From the NCBI RefSeq assembly GCF_003946695.1, contig NZ_RHOX01000006.1, positions 45,314 through 109,313 of the forward strand: 64,000 nt of DNA, in the 5' to 3' direction. Below, one piece after another: positions 8,958 to 17,779 of the stretch. The stretch comes from Lapidilactobacillus bayanensis. Its GTDB lineage: Bacteria > Bacillota > Bacilli > Lactobacillales > Lactobacillaceae. A model generated the notes under the pieces. It was not told the DNA's origin, did not search any database, and was given only the letters and a program-made list of their open reading frames with translations. Position 1 is the first letter of the stretch. Each line of letters starts with the position of its first letter. The position numbers were made by a program, and so were the translations under genes.

Positions 8958-9929
8958 ATGAAAGACCAAAAAATCATCGGTGTCGATTTAGGCGGCACTT
9001 CGATTAAATTCGCAATTTTGACCATGGATGGTGAGATTCAACAACGTTGGAGTCAACAAACTAATATTCTTGATGAAGGTAGCCATATTATTCCTGACAT
9101 TATCAGTTCAATTAACCATCACTTGGATTTATATGCGATGAAGCCGGAGCAGTTTGCCGGTATTGGGATGGGAACACCTGGCAGCGTGAATCGTCAAGAT
9201 GGTACTGTTATTGGTGCTTTTAATTTGAATTGGAAGCAAACCGTTTATCCTAAACGTGATATTGAGGCTGGTACTCATATTCCGTTTTACATTGACAATG
9301 ATGCTAACGTTGCGGCTTTAGGCGAACGTTGGCAAGGTGCTGGCGACAATCAGGACGACGTGACGTTTGTGACGTTAGGTACTGGTATCGGCGGTGGTAT
9401 TATTGCTGATGGTCATTTGTTGCATGGTGTTTCTGGTTCTGCCGGTGAGATTGGTCATGTTACTGTTGATCCTAATGGGTACCTCTGTACTTGTGGTAAG
9501 CATGGTTGCTTAGAAACTGTTGCTTCTGCAACTGGTGTCGTGCGCGTTGCTCGTGATATGGCGGAAGAATATGCTGGCGATGCTAAGTTAAAGGCAATGC
9601 TTGATGATGGCGAAGAAATTTCTTCTAAGATCGTTTTTGATCTTGCTAAAGAAGGCGATCCTTTGGCAACAGCTGTTGTTGATCGGGTCAGCAACTATTT
9701 AGGCCTAGCCTTGGCCAATGTTGGTAACACATTAAACCCTGCGTTCATCGTTGTTGGCGGTGGTGTTAGTGCTGCTGGCGATTTCTTATTAAATAAAACA
9801 CGGGCAATATTTGAAGCCAATGTTTTCCCTAATGTTCGTGAGAATACTAAGTTACGCTTGGCAACGTTAGGCAATGAGGCTGGTGTAATTGGTGCTGCTT
9901 CATTGGTTTTAGAAAATAACAAAGATTAA
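8958..9929 (+). CDS. glcK: ROK-family glucokinase
   Basis: A 323-residue sugar kinase that phosphorylates glucose to glucose-6-phosphate in the cytoplasm. The ATP phosphate-binding loop GVDLGGTSIKFAIL lies at residues 8-21, the sugar-binding DNDANVAALGE with the catalytic Asp near residue 115, and the ROK zinc signature CTCGKHGCLE near residues 176-185. AGGAGG lies before the ATG. It follows yqgQ by 8 bp and precedes the rhodanese gene by a few bases, so it belongs to the same operon. No N-terminal DNA-binding domain is present, so it is an enzyme rather than a NagC/XylR-type ROK repressor. Confidence 0.94.
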   Translation: MKDQKIIGVDLGGTSIKFAILTMDGEIQQRWSQQTNILDEGSHIIPDIISSINHHLDLYAMKPEQFAGIGMGTPGSVNRQDGTVIGAFNLNWKQTVYPKRDIEAGTHIPFYIDNDANVAALGERWQGAGDNQDDVTFVTLGTGIGGGIIADGHLLHGVSGSAGEIGHVTVDPNGYLCTCGKHGCLETVASATGVVRVARDMAEEYAGDAKLKAMLDDGEEISSKIVFDLAKEGDPLATAVVDRVSNYLGLALANVGNTLNPAFIVVGGGVSAAGDFLLNKTRAIFEANVFPNVRENTKLRLATLGNEAGVIGAASLVLENNKD

Positions 9930-9943
9930 GGGTGTTAGTCAAT

Positions 9944-10369
9944 ATGGTCGTATTAGCAGTCAGTGGTTGGTTAGTCATTAATTTAGTTCTAATTGCGATT
10001 TTACTATGGATGGTCGGTAATTGGGCTTACTATAAAATTCGTGGTCGGCAATTAAAAGGCGCAATTCATACCAAAGAATTTGAGCAAGGCATGCGAAAAG
10101 CACAGTTGTTAGATTTGCGTGACAAAAAAGATTTTGATGCCGGGCATATTTTAGGTGCACGTAACATGCCATCAGTTCAGGTGAAGACTTGGGCAGCTGA
10201 TTTACGTAAGGATTTACCGGTTTATATGTATGAAACTGGCGAAAACATTGCGATCCGTGTTGCCTTACGGTTAAAAAAAGCTGGTTTCACTAATGTTAAG
10301 TGGCTTAAAGGCGGCTATGCCGATTGGGATGGCAAGGTCAAGAAGACAGTTAACAAGTACAACGATTAG
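9944..10369 (+). CDS. yqhL: Membrane-anchored rhodanese-like protein (YqhL type), catalytic cysteine absent
   Basis: A 141-residue protein with an N-terminal membrane helix (about residues 3-27), a short linker and one rhodanese fold beginning near LLDLRDKKDFDAGHILGARN. In active rhodaneses the strand before the active loop ends in a cysteine followed by a small loop. Here the equivalent segment reads PVYMYETGENIAIRVA, with no cysteine anywhere nearby, so sulfurtransfer is not expected. A binding or scaffolding role is an inference. I chose ATG 9944, with AAGGGTG 10 bp upstream; a GTG at 9932 is possible and would add four residues. It is the last gene of the operon from 7461. Confidence 0.8.
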   Translation: MVVLAVSGWLVINLVLIAILLWMVGNWAYYKIRGRQLKGAIHTKEFEQGMRKAQLLDLRDKKDFDAGHILGARNMPSVQVKTWAADLRKDLPVYMYETGENIAIRVALRLKKAGFTNVKWLKGGYADWDGKVKKTVNKYND

Positions 10370-10372
10370 TTT

Positions 10373-10490
10373 AGAGTGCGGTGAACAACGAGTTAGCAAT
10401 GTAACTTTAAACAGAGTGGTCATTGCGTATTAATGCAACGAAATTCATGTTTAAAATCACTGCAGTCAACTGTTCACAGCACGTTTTGCA
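10373..10490 (-). repeat. Family-2 palindromic unit, degenerate single copy
   Basis: The ends AGAGTGCGGTGAACAAC and CTGTTCACAGCACGTTTT match the conserved borders of the 120-bp family-2 units, with a diverged core (AACTTTAAAC against GTTTAAAAT). It lies directly after the yqhL stop. Confidence 0.65.
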
Positions 10491-10496
10491 GCAAAA

Positions 10497-10536
10497 TAAA
10501 AGGAGCAGGATATTTTTTATCCCAGTTCCTTTTTAA
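10497..10536. terminator. Bidirectional terminator
   Basis: AAAAGGAGC-A-GGATA pairs with TATCC-CAGTTCCTTTT; A-run on the left and T-run on the right. It separates yqhL from the convergent DUF3042 gene. Confidence 0.82.
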
Positions 10537-10573
10537 TATCACATTAAAATCTATCGTTCGTTTAAGACATTGA

Positions 10574-10753
10574 TCAACCTTGATGCGCTGCATGACTCTT
10601 GCGGTTTGCTCGACGACGGTTCTCTTCAACTTTGTTATCAAATTCTTCTTGTGGTTCGATGACGGTCTTCTTAAAGGCAAATAATGAACCTGCAACTGCA
10701 CCAAGAGTTGTTAAACTACCAATCAGAAATCCTTTTGCAAAATGTTTTGCCAT
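10574..10753 (-). CDS. DUF3042 family small protein
   Basis: A 59-residue protein: a short basic N-terminus, a glycine/alanine-rich hydrophobic segment at about residues 5-26 (KGFLIGSLTTLGAVAGSLFAF), the block FKKTVIEPQEEFDNKVEENRR-like, and a basic tail. This layout fits the DUF3042 family of lactic acid bacteria, which has no known function. One membrane helix with a charged cytoplasmic tail is likely. The start MAKHFAKG at 10753 is supported by AAAGGAGG 8 bp upstream; the eight extra residues of the longer frame overlap that site. It is a single-gene unit, convergent with yqhL and divergent from miaA. Confidence 0.75.
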   Translation of the reverse strand: MAKHFAKGFLIGSLTTLGAVAGSLFAFKKTVIEPQEEFDNKVEENRRRANRKSHAAHQG

Positions 10754-10846
10754 TTTCGTAACCTCCTTTGTTTTCACTAATATTATCGCTTATTCTTGAA
10801 CAATTAGCAATTATGAACCAATCTGAATTCATAAAATCATCTTCAC

Positions 10847-11108
10847 CAGTTGCCTTAAGCACGTTTCAGATCAGAGTGCGCAAAGCGACAGGTTGGGTGT
10901 TTGTATTTAAAAGAGAAGATTGATGCGTGTAGCGCAGCAAGATTCACGCTTAAATACACGACACACAGTTGCTTTAAGCACGTTTCAGCCAGAGTGCGCA
11001 AAGCAACGGGTTGATTGCGTAGCTCTAACTGGGAAACACAGCTGGGTGCCAACCCAGATGGGATTCCTAGTTAGACATAGCACTCAGTTGCCTTAAGCAC
11101 GTTTCAAA
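10847..11108 (-). repeat. Family-2 palindromic units, one fragment and two units
   Basis: A right-arm fragment (CAGTTGCCTTAAGCACGTTTC at about 10851) is followed by units at about 10872-10990 and 10992-11108. Each starts CAGAGTGCGCAAAGC and ends GCACGTTTCA. The first core pairs GTATTTAAAAG with CGCTTAAATAC; the second has a quite different core (CTAACTGGGA with TCCTAGTTAG) but keeps the pairing. The rest of the 422-bp gap before miaA holds the DUF3042 upstream region and a weak hairpin at 11121-11150. Confidence 0.85.
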
Positions 11109-11175
11109 ACACAAAATAGCTAGGATTGGGATTATTGCCCAGTCCCTATTGACATCATACAAGGTAGGAATCGTC

Positions 11176-12120
11176 ATGAAACCTAAAGTACTAGTAATCG
11201 TTGGTCCAACAGCAGTTGGAAAAACAGCCTTAAGTTTAGAACTAGCTCAGAAATTCGCTGGAGAGATTATTTCTGGTGATTCTATGCAGGTTTATCGCCA
11301 TTTGAATATTGGCACGGCCAAGGCAACAGCGGCAGAGCAAGCGGTGGCGTCACATCATTTAATTGATATTTGTGACGTGAATCAAGAATATTCCGCTTTT
11401 CAGTTCAAACAATTAGCCACTGCTAAAATTAACGAAATTACGGCTCGTCAACACTTACCAATTATTGTTGGCGGGACGGGTTTTTATATCCGTAGCTTGC
11501 TGGAAAACTTAGATCTTGGTGGTGCTGAAAAAAGCGGCGAACGAAACGAAATTCGCCATCAATTAGAACAGCGGTTAATCGAAATTGGCCCAGAAAATTT
11601 ATGGCAAGAATTACAGCAAAAGGATCCTGCTGCAGCTTCTAAAATTCCAATCAGTAATTCGCGGCGGGTGATTAGGGCGTTGGAAGTGATTCAGCGGACA
11701 GGTGCTTTATTTTCTGTGCAAACACAACATGAACAACCTTTTGACGCACTAGTACTCGGTTTAAATTTGGAACGGGGCTCACTTTATCAACACATTAATC
11801 GGCGTGTAGAACAAATGTTGGCAGAAGGATTGACGACTGAAGCAAAGTGGTTGTTTGCTCAAGTACCACCAACAGCACAAGCAGCCAAAGGTATCGGCTA
11901 TCGTGAATTTAGGCCCTATTTTAATCAAGAAATTGACTTAGCGACAGTGCAGACACAGATTCAAATAGATTCGCGGCATTATGCTAAACGTCAGCTAACT
12001 TATTTTCGCAATCAGCTACCGGTACCAGTGAATTGGTTTGATCTCCTTAAAGATGGTGCCGCGCGTGATCAGATTGAGGTGTTGATAGCTGCGTGGTTAA
12101 ATAGCTCAGCGCAGATTTAG
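11176..12120 (+). CDS. miaA: tRNA dimethylallyltransferase
   Basis: A 314-residue enzyme that transfers a dimethylallyl group from DMAPP to A37 of tRNAs reading UNN codons. The P-loop GPTAVGKT is at residues 10-17, the DSMQVYR motif near residue 35, and GGTGFYIRSLL near residue 97; the C-terminal RQLTYFRNQ is typical. I chose ATG 11176, which has AAGGTAGG 6 bp upstream; nine extra residues of the longer frame have no binding site. The gene precedes glnRA, a common lactobacillus arrangement, but a separate promoter lies between them. No hfq gene follows. Confidence 0.94.
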   Translation: MKPKVLVIVGPTAVGKTALSLELAQKFAGEIISGDSMQVYRHLNIGTAKATAAEQAVASHHLIDICDVNQEYSAFQFKQLATAKINEITARQHLPIIVGGTGFYIRSLLENLDLGGAEKSGERNEIRHQLEQRLIEIGPENLWQELQQKDPAAASKIPISNSRRVIRALEVIQRTGALFSVQTQHEQPFDALVLGLNLERGSLYQHINRRVEQMLAEGLTTEAKWLFAQVPPTAQAAKGIGYREFRPYFNQEIDLATVQTQIQIDSRHYAKRQLTYFRNQLPVPVNWFDLLKDGAARDQIEVLIAAWLNSSAQI

Positions 12121-12137
12121 AAATAAAATAGCATTCA

Positions 12138-12190
12138 TGTTAGGAAAGCTAACATCAGCAGTTGCATCTTTTTTTTGAAGTTGGTATGAT
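12138..12190 (+). promoter_or_regulatory. glnRA promoter with GlnR operator
   Basis: TGTTA-GGAAAGC-TAACA (12138-12154) matches the GlnR/TnrA consensus TGTNA-N7-TNACA. It is followed by TTGCAT (12162-12167) and TATGAT (12185-12190) at 17-bp spacing. The operator just upstream of the -35 element fits autorepression of glnRA by GlnR with feedback-inhibited glutamine synthetase. Confidence 0.85.
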
Positions 12191-12214
12191 AAAGAACGTT
12201 AGGAGCAAAAGGCT

Positions 12215-12580
12215 TTGGCACAAGAAAAATTACGTTCTGATTTAGCAATTTTGCCAATTGGTACAGCTATCAAGCTGACTGGTTTATCCGCACGTCAAAT
12301 TCGTTACTATGAGGCAAATCATTTAATTAAAATTGCGCGCAGTGATAGTCAGCAGCGCTTATTTTCACTTGATGATTTGCAGCGATTAATGCAAATCAAG
12401 GCGTTAATGGAAACCGAACATAATTTAGAACAAGTTCGGCAGTTATTGACGCGTTCACGACGAGCGGTTGATCATTCAGATAGTCAATTACGGCATACGT
12501 TGCAAGACGAAATTTTATTGGCCAGTCCTTTTAGTCGTTCCCAATCCAATTATTCGTCAACATTTAAAGGTCAAAACTAA
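12215..12580 (+). CDS. glnR: Glutamine synthetase repressor GlnR (MerR family)
   Basis: A 121-residue MerR-type regulator. The winged helix-turn-helix covers about residues 14-80 (IGTAIKLTGLSARQIRYYEA, then DLQRLMQIKALME), followed by a short dimer helix and a C-terminal tail that in Bacillus senses feedback-inhibited glutamine synthetase. The start is TTG at 12215 with AGGAG about 10 bp upstream; the next in-frame ATG would remove the helix-turn-helix. It is co-transcribed with glnA 11 bp downstream. It represses nitrogen-assimilation genes when glutamine is plentiful, including its own operon through the box at 12138-12154. Confidence 0.93.
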   Translation: MAQEKLRSDLAILPIGTAIKLTGLSARQIRYYEANHLIKIARSDSQQRLFSLDDLQRLMQIKALMETEHNLEQVRQLLTRSRRAVDHSDSQLRHTLQDEILLASPFSRSQSNYSSTFKGQN

Positions 12581-12591
12581 AGGAGTAGGTT

Positions 12592-13929
12592 ATGACAAAA
12601 AAAGTGTATACAGCAACTGAAATCAAAAACATCGTTGAAGAAGAAAACGTACAGTTTCTACGGTTAATGTTTACCGATATCAATGGTATGCTGAAAAACG
12701 TTGAAGTTCCGGTCGACCAAATTAACAAGGTTCTCAATAATAAAGTCATGTTTGATGGTTCTTCAATTGACGGCTTCGTTCGAATTGAGGAAAGTGATAT
12801 GTTACTGATCCCCGATTTATCGACCTTTTTAATTTTTCCATGGGGTTCTGAGCATGGGAAAGTCGCACGCTTGATTTGTGATGTCTTTACGACTGATGGC
12901 GAACCCTTCATGGGTGATCCGCGGAATAACTTACGACGCATCGTGGCAGAAATGAAAGAGGAGGGCTTCACCGAATTTGATATTGGACCTGAACCTGAAT
13001 TTTTCTTATTCAAATTAGATGCCAACAACAAACCAACACTTGATTTAAACGACGATGGCAGTTACTTTGATTTTGCTCCGCTTGACTTAGGTGAGAACTG
13101 TCGCCGCGATATCGTGCTAGAATTGGAAAAAATGGGCTTTGAAGTTGAAGCCAGCCATCATGAGGTTGCCCCCGGCCAGCACGAAATTGACTTCAAATAT
13201 TCTGATGCTGTTGAAGCTGCCGATAATATTCAAACTTTCAAACTAGTTGTTCGTTCAGTTGCACGTAAACACGGCCTTCACGCGACATTTATGCCCAAAC
13301 CGCTGGAAGCCATTGCTGGATCAGGTATGCATATTAACATGTCGCTGGGTACGCCAGAAGGCAATGCATTTTATGACGCCAACATGGACGATAAATTATC
13401 AGCAACGGCTAAACATTTCTTAGCTGGCTTAATGATTCATGCACGTTCTTTAACAGCTATTAATAATCCAACCGTTAATTCGTATAAACGTTTAGTGCCT
13501 GGTTTTGAGGCGCCAGTTTATGTCGCTTGGTCTGGTCACAATCGTTCACCATTGATCCGAGTTCCACAAGCGCGTGGTTTATCGACTCGCTTGGAATTAC
13601 GGAGTGTTGATCCAAGTGCTAATCCATATTTGGCGATTGGCTCGATTCTAGCTGCTGGTTTAGATGGCCTTAAGAATCATTTGGAAGCTCCTGAACCAGT
13701 TGACCGGAATATCTACGGCATGACCGCAGACGAGCGCCACGAGGCTCATATTAGCGATTTACCATCAACTTTACACAACGCATTAAAAACTTTAGAAAAG
13801 GATGATGTGATCAAAGCTTCACTCGGTCCACATTTATATCAAAGTTTTATGGATTCAAAGCGGATGGAGTGGAATTCTTATCGTCAAACCGTTTCTGAAT
13901 GGGAACGTGAACAATATTTGTCATTATAG
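12592..13929 (+). CDS. glnA: Glutamine synthetase, type I-alpha
   Basis: A 445-residue cytoplasmic enzyme making glutamine from glutamate, ammonia and ATP. Recognisable blocks are [27 protein letters not shown] with metal-binding Glu residues, [23 protein letters not shown] and the ATP-binding region [17 protein letters not shown]. The length and the lack of the roughly 25-residue insertion and adenylylation tyrosine region of the beta type fit the feedback-regulated Gram-positive alpha type, which also controls GlnR. AAGGAG precedes the ATG. It is second in the operon with glnR and is followed by a strong terminator. Confidence 0.96.
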   Translation: MTKKVYTATEIKNIVEEENVQFLRLMFTDINGMLKNVEVPVDQINKVLNNKVMFDGSSIDGFVRIEESDMLLIPDLSTFLIFPWGSEHGKVARLICDVFTTDGEPFMGDPRNNLRRIVAEMKEEGFTEFDIGPEPEFFLFKLDANNKPTLDLNDDGSYFDFAPLDLGENCRRDIVLELEKMGFEVEASHHEVAPGQHEIDFKYSDAVEAADNIQTFKLVVRSVARKHGLHATFMPKPLEAIAGSGMHINMSLGTPEGNAFYDANMDDKLSATAKHFLAGLMIHARSLTAINNPTVNSYKRLVPGFEAPVYVAWSGHNRSPLIRVPQARGLSTRLELRSVDPSANPYLAIGSILAAGLDGLKNHLEAPEPVDRNIYGMTADERHEAHISDLPSTLHNALKTLEKDDVIKASLGPHLYQSFMDSKRMEWNSYRQTVSEWEREQYLSL

Positions 13930-13936
13930 TGCAGAC

Positions 13937-13977
13937 GAAAAGCCTAACAGATTGATTTTAATCTGTTAGGCTTTTTT
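13937..13977 (+). terminator. Terminator after glnA
   Basis: AAAAGCCTAACAGAT pairs with ATCTGTTAGGCTTTT around an 8-nt loop, followed by a T-run. Confidence 0.93.
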
Positions 13978-14086
13978 GATGACGCGATATCATATGATGA
14001 CGTTTCTTTACCGTCGGGGTTAGTTATTGATTGAGCCGAATGAAAAACAATTCGTTTCAAATTCGTTCCTGTTATAAATGCTAAGC

Positions 14087-14690
14087 CCTAGAACTGTTAT
14101 GTTGATGCCTACGGGAAATACGCTGGTGGAACGCTGTGGGCTCGACTTTAAGCCAATCAACGATTGTCTTAAAGCTCGGCCTTCTCGTAAGCGATAAATC
14201 GCCAACGAGAATTTCACAGCTGACCGCGATTTCCCTCCGGCACTGACGAAAGAGCGTTAGTGCAACTAAACTTCTAATTTATACTTCTAAAAATTTGAAG
14301 TGTTCTAACCATTCGTCAATTCAGCGCTTGTGCAAAGGTTGCTCTCTTGCTAGTTAAGTGGTGGAAAATAAATACCGCTCAGTAGTGACATTAATGTTGG
14401 CAATTTATTGCTTACATTAAGGCTTGTCTTGGAGACGATTTTGAAAAAATCGGCTTCAAGCAACGCCCACTACGTTCCAGCGACAAGTATTTATTTTCCA
14501 CCACGGCCCCGCACGTTTCGTATCCAACCTTTGTGCAAGCGCGAAGAATCACAACAAAACAGTTTTAGTTTCGCCCGTCTTAATTAATAACGTTCCAGCG
14601 CCAAGTGTTTATTTTCCACCACGGCACCTCGCACGCTCCATACACAACCTTTGCGCAAACGCGAAGAACCACAACAAAACAGTTCTAGTT
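14087..14690 (+). repeat. Family-1 structured repeat, copy 2, with duplicated right arm
   Basis: This fills the gap between the convergent glnA and pepX genes. The full element runs 14087-14570. A second right arm follows at about 14588-14690, from GTTCCAGCG to AACAGTTCTAG. Compared with copy 1 the stems differ in pairs: GCTGTG/CACAGC replaces GCTGCG/CGCGGC, CTTTAAG/CTTAAAG replaces TTTGAG/CTCAAA, TTAATGT/ACATTAA replaces TTGTTGT/ACAACAA, and GTGGTGGAAAATAAATAC faces GTATTTATTTTCCACCAC. Confidence 0.9.
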
Positions 14691-14737
14691 GCCACCATTT
14701 TGATTAGTGACAAGCAACTAGAACTGCAAATTACATA

Positions 14738-17140
14738 TTACCCTAAATTAACCACTAATTTTGAACTTTCCAAATCGAAAGTATAGGTGATTTCATTTTG
14801 ATCGCGAATGGTCATGCCCATGTCGGTTGCGTAGAGAATAATCCCTAATCGGTGACCAGCAGGCAGGTGGTAGTAGGTTGGTTGCAAACGTAAGTCAAGC
14901 TCGTATTGTTGGTCCGGTTCAACGCGTTCACTTTCATAAGCATTGAGCCGATTTTGTAAATTAAGATGCCCTTTGGCAATTAATTTAGCTGGCGTCGCTG
15001 CAGCAGCAGTTTTGAAGGCCATGGTTGTTTCTAGCGGACCGTGATAACCTAATTGCCGTGTTTGAAGTTCAACGGTTTGCGGCCGAACAGTTAAGCGCTT
15101 GGCCTCGCCATAATCAATTAACATTGCACTGATTAAACCGTGATTAGCACTGCTTTTAACGTTGAGATGAACTACGGGCCGACCAGTAATCAAGAGTTCC
15201 TCTTTAAGCTCTGGTGTTTTAAAGACGATTTGATTGTTGGCAAAACGTTTATCTTGTTGGATGAAGGCTTCTTCCCAAGCTAAATCTTTTAAGCCACTTT
15301 CATGGAAAGCTTGAACACCATTATCGACGAAATGATCTTTATTTTCAGAAGTGATTTCAAAATTCTTTGTTAGTGCGAAATCTTTTTCGGTCGCGCCGTC
15401 CCAAGTTGCTGGTGTTTGCCAATCACTTTCGTCCAAGTTACTTTGAATTAAATAATCGGGGAAAATAGCATCAGCATGGTTTTCAATCCCGCAAAGTTTG
15501 TTAGATAACCACATGTTGATTAAGTCATAGAAATCCAAGCTAGGGAAGTTGTTAATATAAATGTGTTGACCTTGATGCAAAATAACTTTGTGGTCAATCC
15601 CTTGTTCTTTTAAGACTTGATTCAGTTTATAAACATTCTTTGGTTTCACATTCCAATCGTTTAAGCCGTGAACACTAACGATCGGACATTTAACCAGGTT
15701 AATGTTATTGCGGTAATTACGAACATCCCAGAAGTGATTATAACTGCCAGTTTCGCGATCTTGATCCTGTTTCATCTGTGCTAATTTCTGATCATAGAAT
15801 GGTTTTACTTTGGCATAATCGCCTGCATCTTTTTGACGGCTGAAACATTCATTCGTTAACACATCCGTGTCTTCACCTTGGAAAGTTTGTGGTGCAACGA
15901 CTAAGCCATGTTCGCGATAATAATCATACCAACTAGAAATTGCAGCTTCAGAAATAACTGTATCTAAGCCAGCCACACCAGTTGTTGCAGCAGCGATAGC
16001 TAAGGTGCCTAAGTAAGATTTGCCGGTCATCGAAACATGGCCGCTGCACCACGTTGCTGCCACCTCATCAAGACGAGAACGATCGGTAAAGGCGCGCCGG
16101 TCACCATGGAGCCATTCAATAATGGCAATTGTTGAGGCCGTTTGTTCTGGTGAACCGCAAGTTCCAATACCATCTGATCCGCGAGTGCCAATTCCAGCAG
16201 CATAAACGGAAGCAAAGCCTCGCTGCAAGAAATAATCACTTAAAGTTACCGTACCGATTAAACTTGGTTCGGCGACGCTAGGATGATTGGCAAAAGGATT
16301 GGTTAATGCAGTGGCAGGATTAGTGGTTGCAAAAGTTTTGAAGTCATCAAACTGATCTTGATTTTCGCGTGCGTCACCAATTGGCTTAGCCGCCATTTTG
16401 AGATCAACATTGTTCATTGACGTATCAGTTGTGCCTTTGAAATAAGGATTAGCAGTGTATAATGCTGGTAATTTAATAAAGTCATTGGCTGTTTGTGGTC
16501 GAATAATTGTGGCTTCTAGTAAATCTCGTTGGCCATCGTTATCGGTGTCTAAATCAGATTCTACGTAAACAACTTCGCGAATTAAATTATCAGCAGAGAA
16601 AGTGGCTTGGGCTTTGCCATTAAAGAAAAGCGGCCGTTGTTGTTCACCTGAACTTAAATTAACGGCGTAGTAGCCACGTGCTGCTAAATTGTCAATCAAA
16701 GCATAGCCATTTTTACTACGTGTGTTTAACAATTGATAAACGGCACTGGTCAATGATTCCGTGTTGAAATATTGTTTATCAACAAAAGGTAGGCCTAATT
16801 TTTTCATCGTTGCAATCGGATCAGTCAATGAAAAGTCAAGCGGGGTATAAAAGCCTAATAATTGTAAAGCAACATTATAAAAAGCGTGTTGCTCAAAACG
16901 ATCGCCAATATTAGCCAGATATGAAAAAAGAGTTTGATCCTTGTTAACAAGCAAGTTGCTAAATTGTGTTTCTAAAGCAGCTTGAGAACGATAGTCCGGG
17001 AAAAGATGACGGAAGACATGACGGGTGAGCTTATCAAATGAATACTGAGCCACATCAACGGGGTATATTTTGATACGTTGTAATTCAAGAATTTGTTGTT
17101 GCGGTGTGGGTAATGAATATGCGAATTGATTATATTTCAT
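14738..17140 (-). CDS. pepX: Xaa-Pro dipeptidyl-peptidase PepX
   Basis: An 800-residue cytoplasmic serine peptidase (family S15) that releases X-Pro dipeptides, central to use of casein-derived peptides in lactic acid bacteria. The nucleophile is Ser375 in TGKSYLGTLA, within the alpha/beta-hydrolase core; the catalytic His is in HQGQHIYINNFP and an Asp-containing strand precedes it (SVHGLNDWNVKP region). A helical N-terminal dimerisation domain and a C-terminal jelly-roll domain flank the core. The start MKYNQFAYSLP at 17140 has AGGAGG upstream; the longer frame runs through the divergent tRNA gene and is not used. It is a single-gene unit. Confidence 0.95.
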   Translation of the reverse strand: MKYNQFAYSLPTPQQQILELQRIKIYPVDVAQYSFDKLTRHVFRHLFPDYRSQAALETQFSNLLVNKDQTLFSYLANIGDRFEQHAFYNVALQLLGFYTPLDFSLTDPIATMKKLGLPFVDKQYFNTESLTSAVYQLLNTRSKNGYALIDNLAARGYYAVNLSSGEQQRPLFFNGKAQATFSADNLIREVVYVESDLDTDNDGQRDLLEATIIRPQTANDFIKLPALYTANPYFKGTTDTSMNNVDLKMAAKPIGDARENQDQFDDFKTFATTNPATALTNPFANHPSVAEPSLIGTVTLSDYFLQRGFASVYAAGIGTRGSDGIGTCGSPEQTASTIAIIEWLHGDRRAFTDRSRLDEVAATWCSGHVSMTGKSYLGTLAIAAATTGVAGLDTVISEAAISSWYDYYREHGLVVAPQTFQGEDTDVLTNECFSRQKDAGDYAKVKPFYDQKLAQMKQDQDRETGSYNHFWDVRNYRNNINLVKCPIVSVHGLNDWNVKPKNVYKLNQVLKEQGIDHKVILHQGQHIYINNFPSLDFYDLINMWLSNKLCGIENHADAIFPDYLIQSNLDESDWQTPATWDGATEKDFALTKNFEITSENKDHFVDNGVQAFHESGLKDLAWEEAFIQQDKRFANNQIVFKTPELKEELLITGRPVVHLNVKSSANHGLISAMLIDYGEAKRLTVRPQTVELQTRQLGYHGPLETTMAFKTAAAATPAKLIAKGHLNLQNRLNAYESERVEPDQQYELDLRLQPTYYHLPAGHRLGIILYATDMGMTIRDQNEITYTFDLESSKLVVNLG

Positions 17141-17160
17141 TGGATTTCCTCCTAGTTTGA

Positions 17161-17190
17161 TTGACAATGCTGAAGTTTTTTGACTATAAT
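17161..17190 (+). promoter_or_regulatory. Promoter of tRNA-Arg
   Basis: TTGACA (17161-17166) and TATAAT (17185-17190) are both consensus hexamers, 18 bp apart. The transcript would start just before the tRNA at 17204. Confidence 0.88.
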
Positions 17191-17203
17191 AATTAGGTTG
17201 TCT

Positions 17204-17277
17204 GGAGCAGTAGCTCAGCAGGATAGAGCAACGGTCTTCTAAACCGTAGGTCGAGAGTTCGAATCTCTCCTGCTCCA
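17204..17277 (+). tRNA. tRNA-Arg (anticodon UCU)
   Basis: The cloverleaf is complete: acceptor GGAGCAG with CTGCTCC, D-arm GCTC..GAGC, anticodon stem ACGGT with ACCGT around the loop CTTCTAA (anticodon TCT), and T-arm GAGAG-TTCGAAT-CTCTC. The discriminator base is A and the 3' CCA is not encoded, so it must be added by the nucleotidyltransferase. It decodes AGA/AGG. It is a solitary gene with its own promoter and terminator. Confidence 0.96.
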
Positions 17278-17301
17278 CTAATCTATAATGTCATTATAGT
17301 G

Positions 17302-17333
17302 AAAAAAAGCCTAAGTTGATAGGCTTTTTTATT
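17302..17333 (+). terminator. Terminator after tRNA-Arg
   Basis: AAAAAGCCTA pairs with TAGGCTTTTT around AGTTGA, followed by T-rich sequence. Confidence 0.9.
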
Positions 17334-17643
17334 TTTGTTTCATGATAATTTAATGAAGTTGTTGAGTTTGCTTTTATTATGACAGATCATTTGAAGATAA
17401 GGTAAAGGTTAGGTTGATCAGTTAACACTTAATCTGCTAATTGAATCCATCGGTAGACATAGATTGTTGAATAACCAAGGGACGATTAAAAAGTAAGCCA
17501 TTGCCGCTGCAAGTAGGCAGAATTTAGTAAAATAAGTTAGCACGACTGTTATCCGGGAATAAATTTAAAAGACGGTCGAGTTTCTATTAGCGATACTCAT
17601 TATTAATTTGCACAGTTTTCTCTTAACAAATCTCGTTAATCGG
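17334..17643. other. Gene-less stretch, no recognised feature
   Basis: About 310 bp of AT-rich sequence between the tRNA terminator and the rplU promoter. I see no credible open reading frame, no copy of either repeat family, and no strong hairpin. Confidence 0.6.
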
Positions 17644-17672
17644 TTGCGGTTAGCGGGATTTTTTGGTAGAAT
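17644..17672 (+). promoter_or_regulatory. Promoter of rplU-rpmA
   Basis: TTGCGG (17644-17649) and TAGAAT (17667-17672) with 17-bp spacing, giving a leader of about 100 nt before rplU. Confidence 0.65.
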
Positions 17673-17677
17673 GATGG

Positions 17678-17779
17678 AGTTGTATTTGTGAACTCCACAG
17701 CTGCAACCGCACAATCAGAGGTTTTAAAGCAATTTGCTACCTCTTTTGGCGAGTCTAAGATAATAGGAGGTGCACGTAG
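17678..17779 (+). promoter_or_regulatory. L21-type ribosomal protein leader
   Basis: The untranslated leader holds a hairpin GGAGTT..AACTCC at about 17675-17696 and a further hairpin GAGGT..ACCTC at about 17718-17742. The later GCGAGTC partly complements GACTC-like sequence upstream. Position and arrangement fit the Firmicutes L21 leader through which L21 represses its own operon. Assignment is by context and shape, not by a covariance search. Confidence 0.6.

Noticed and set aside
17334..17643. Hidden small gene or prp relic upstream of rplU
   Set aside because: No reading frame with a ribosome binding site or any Prp-like block was found on either strand.
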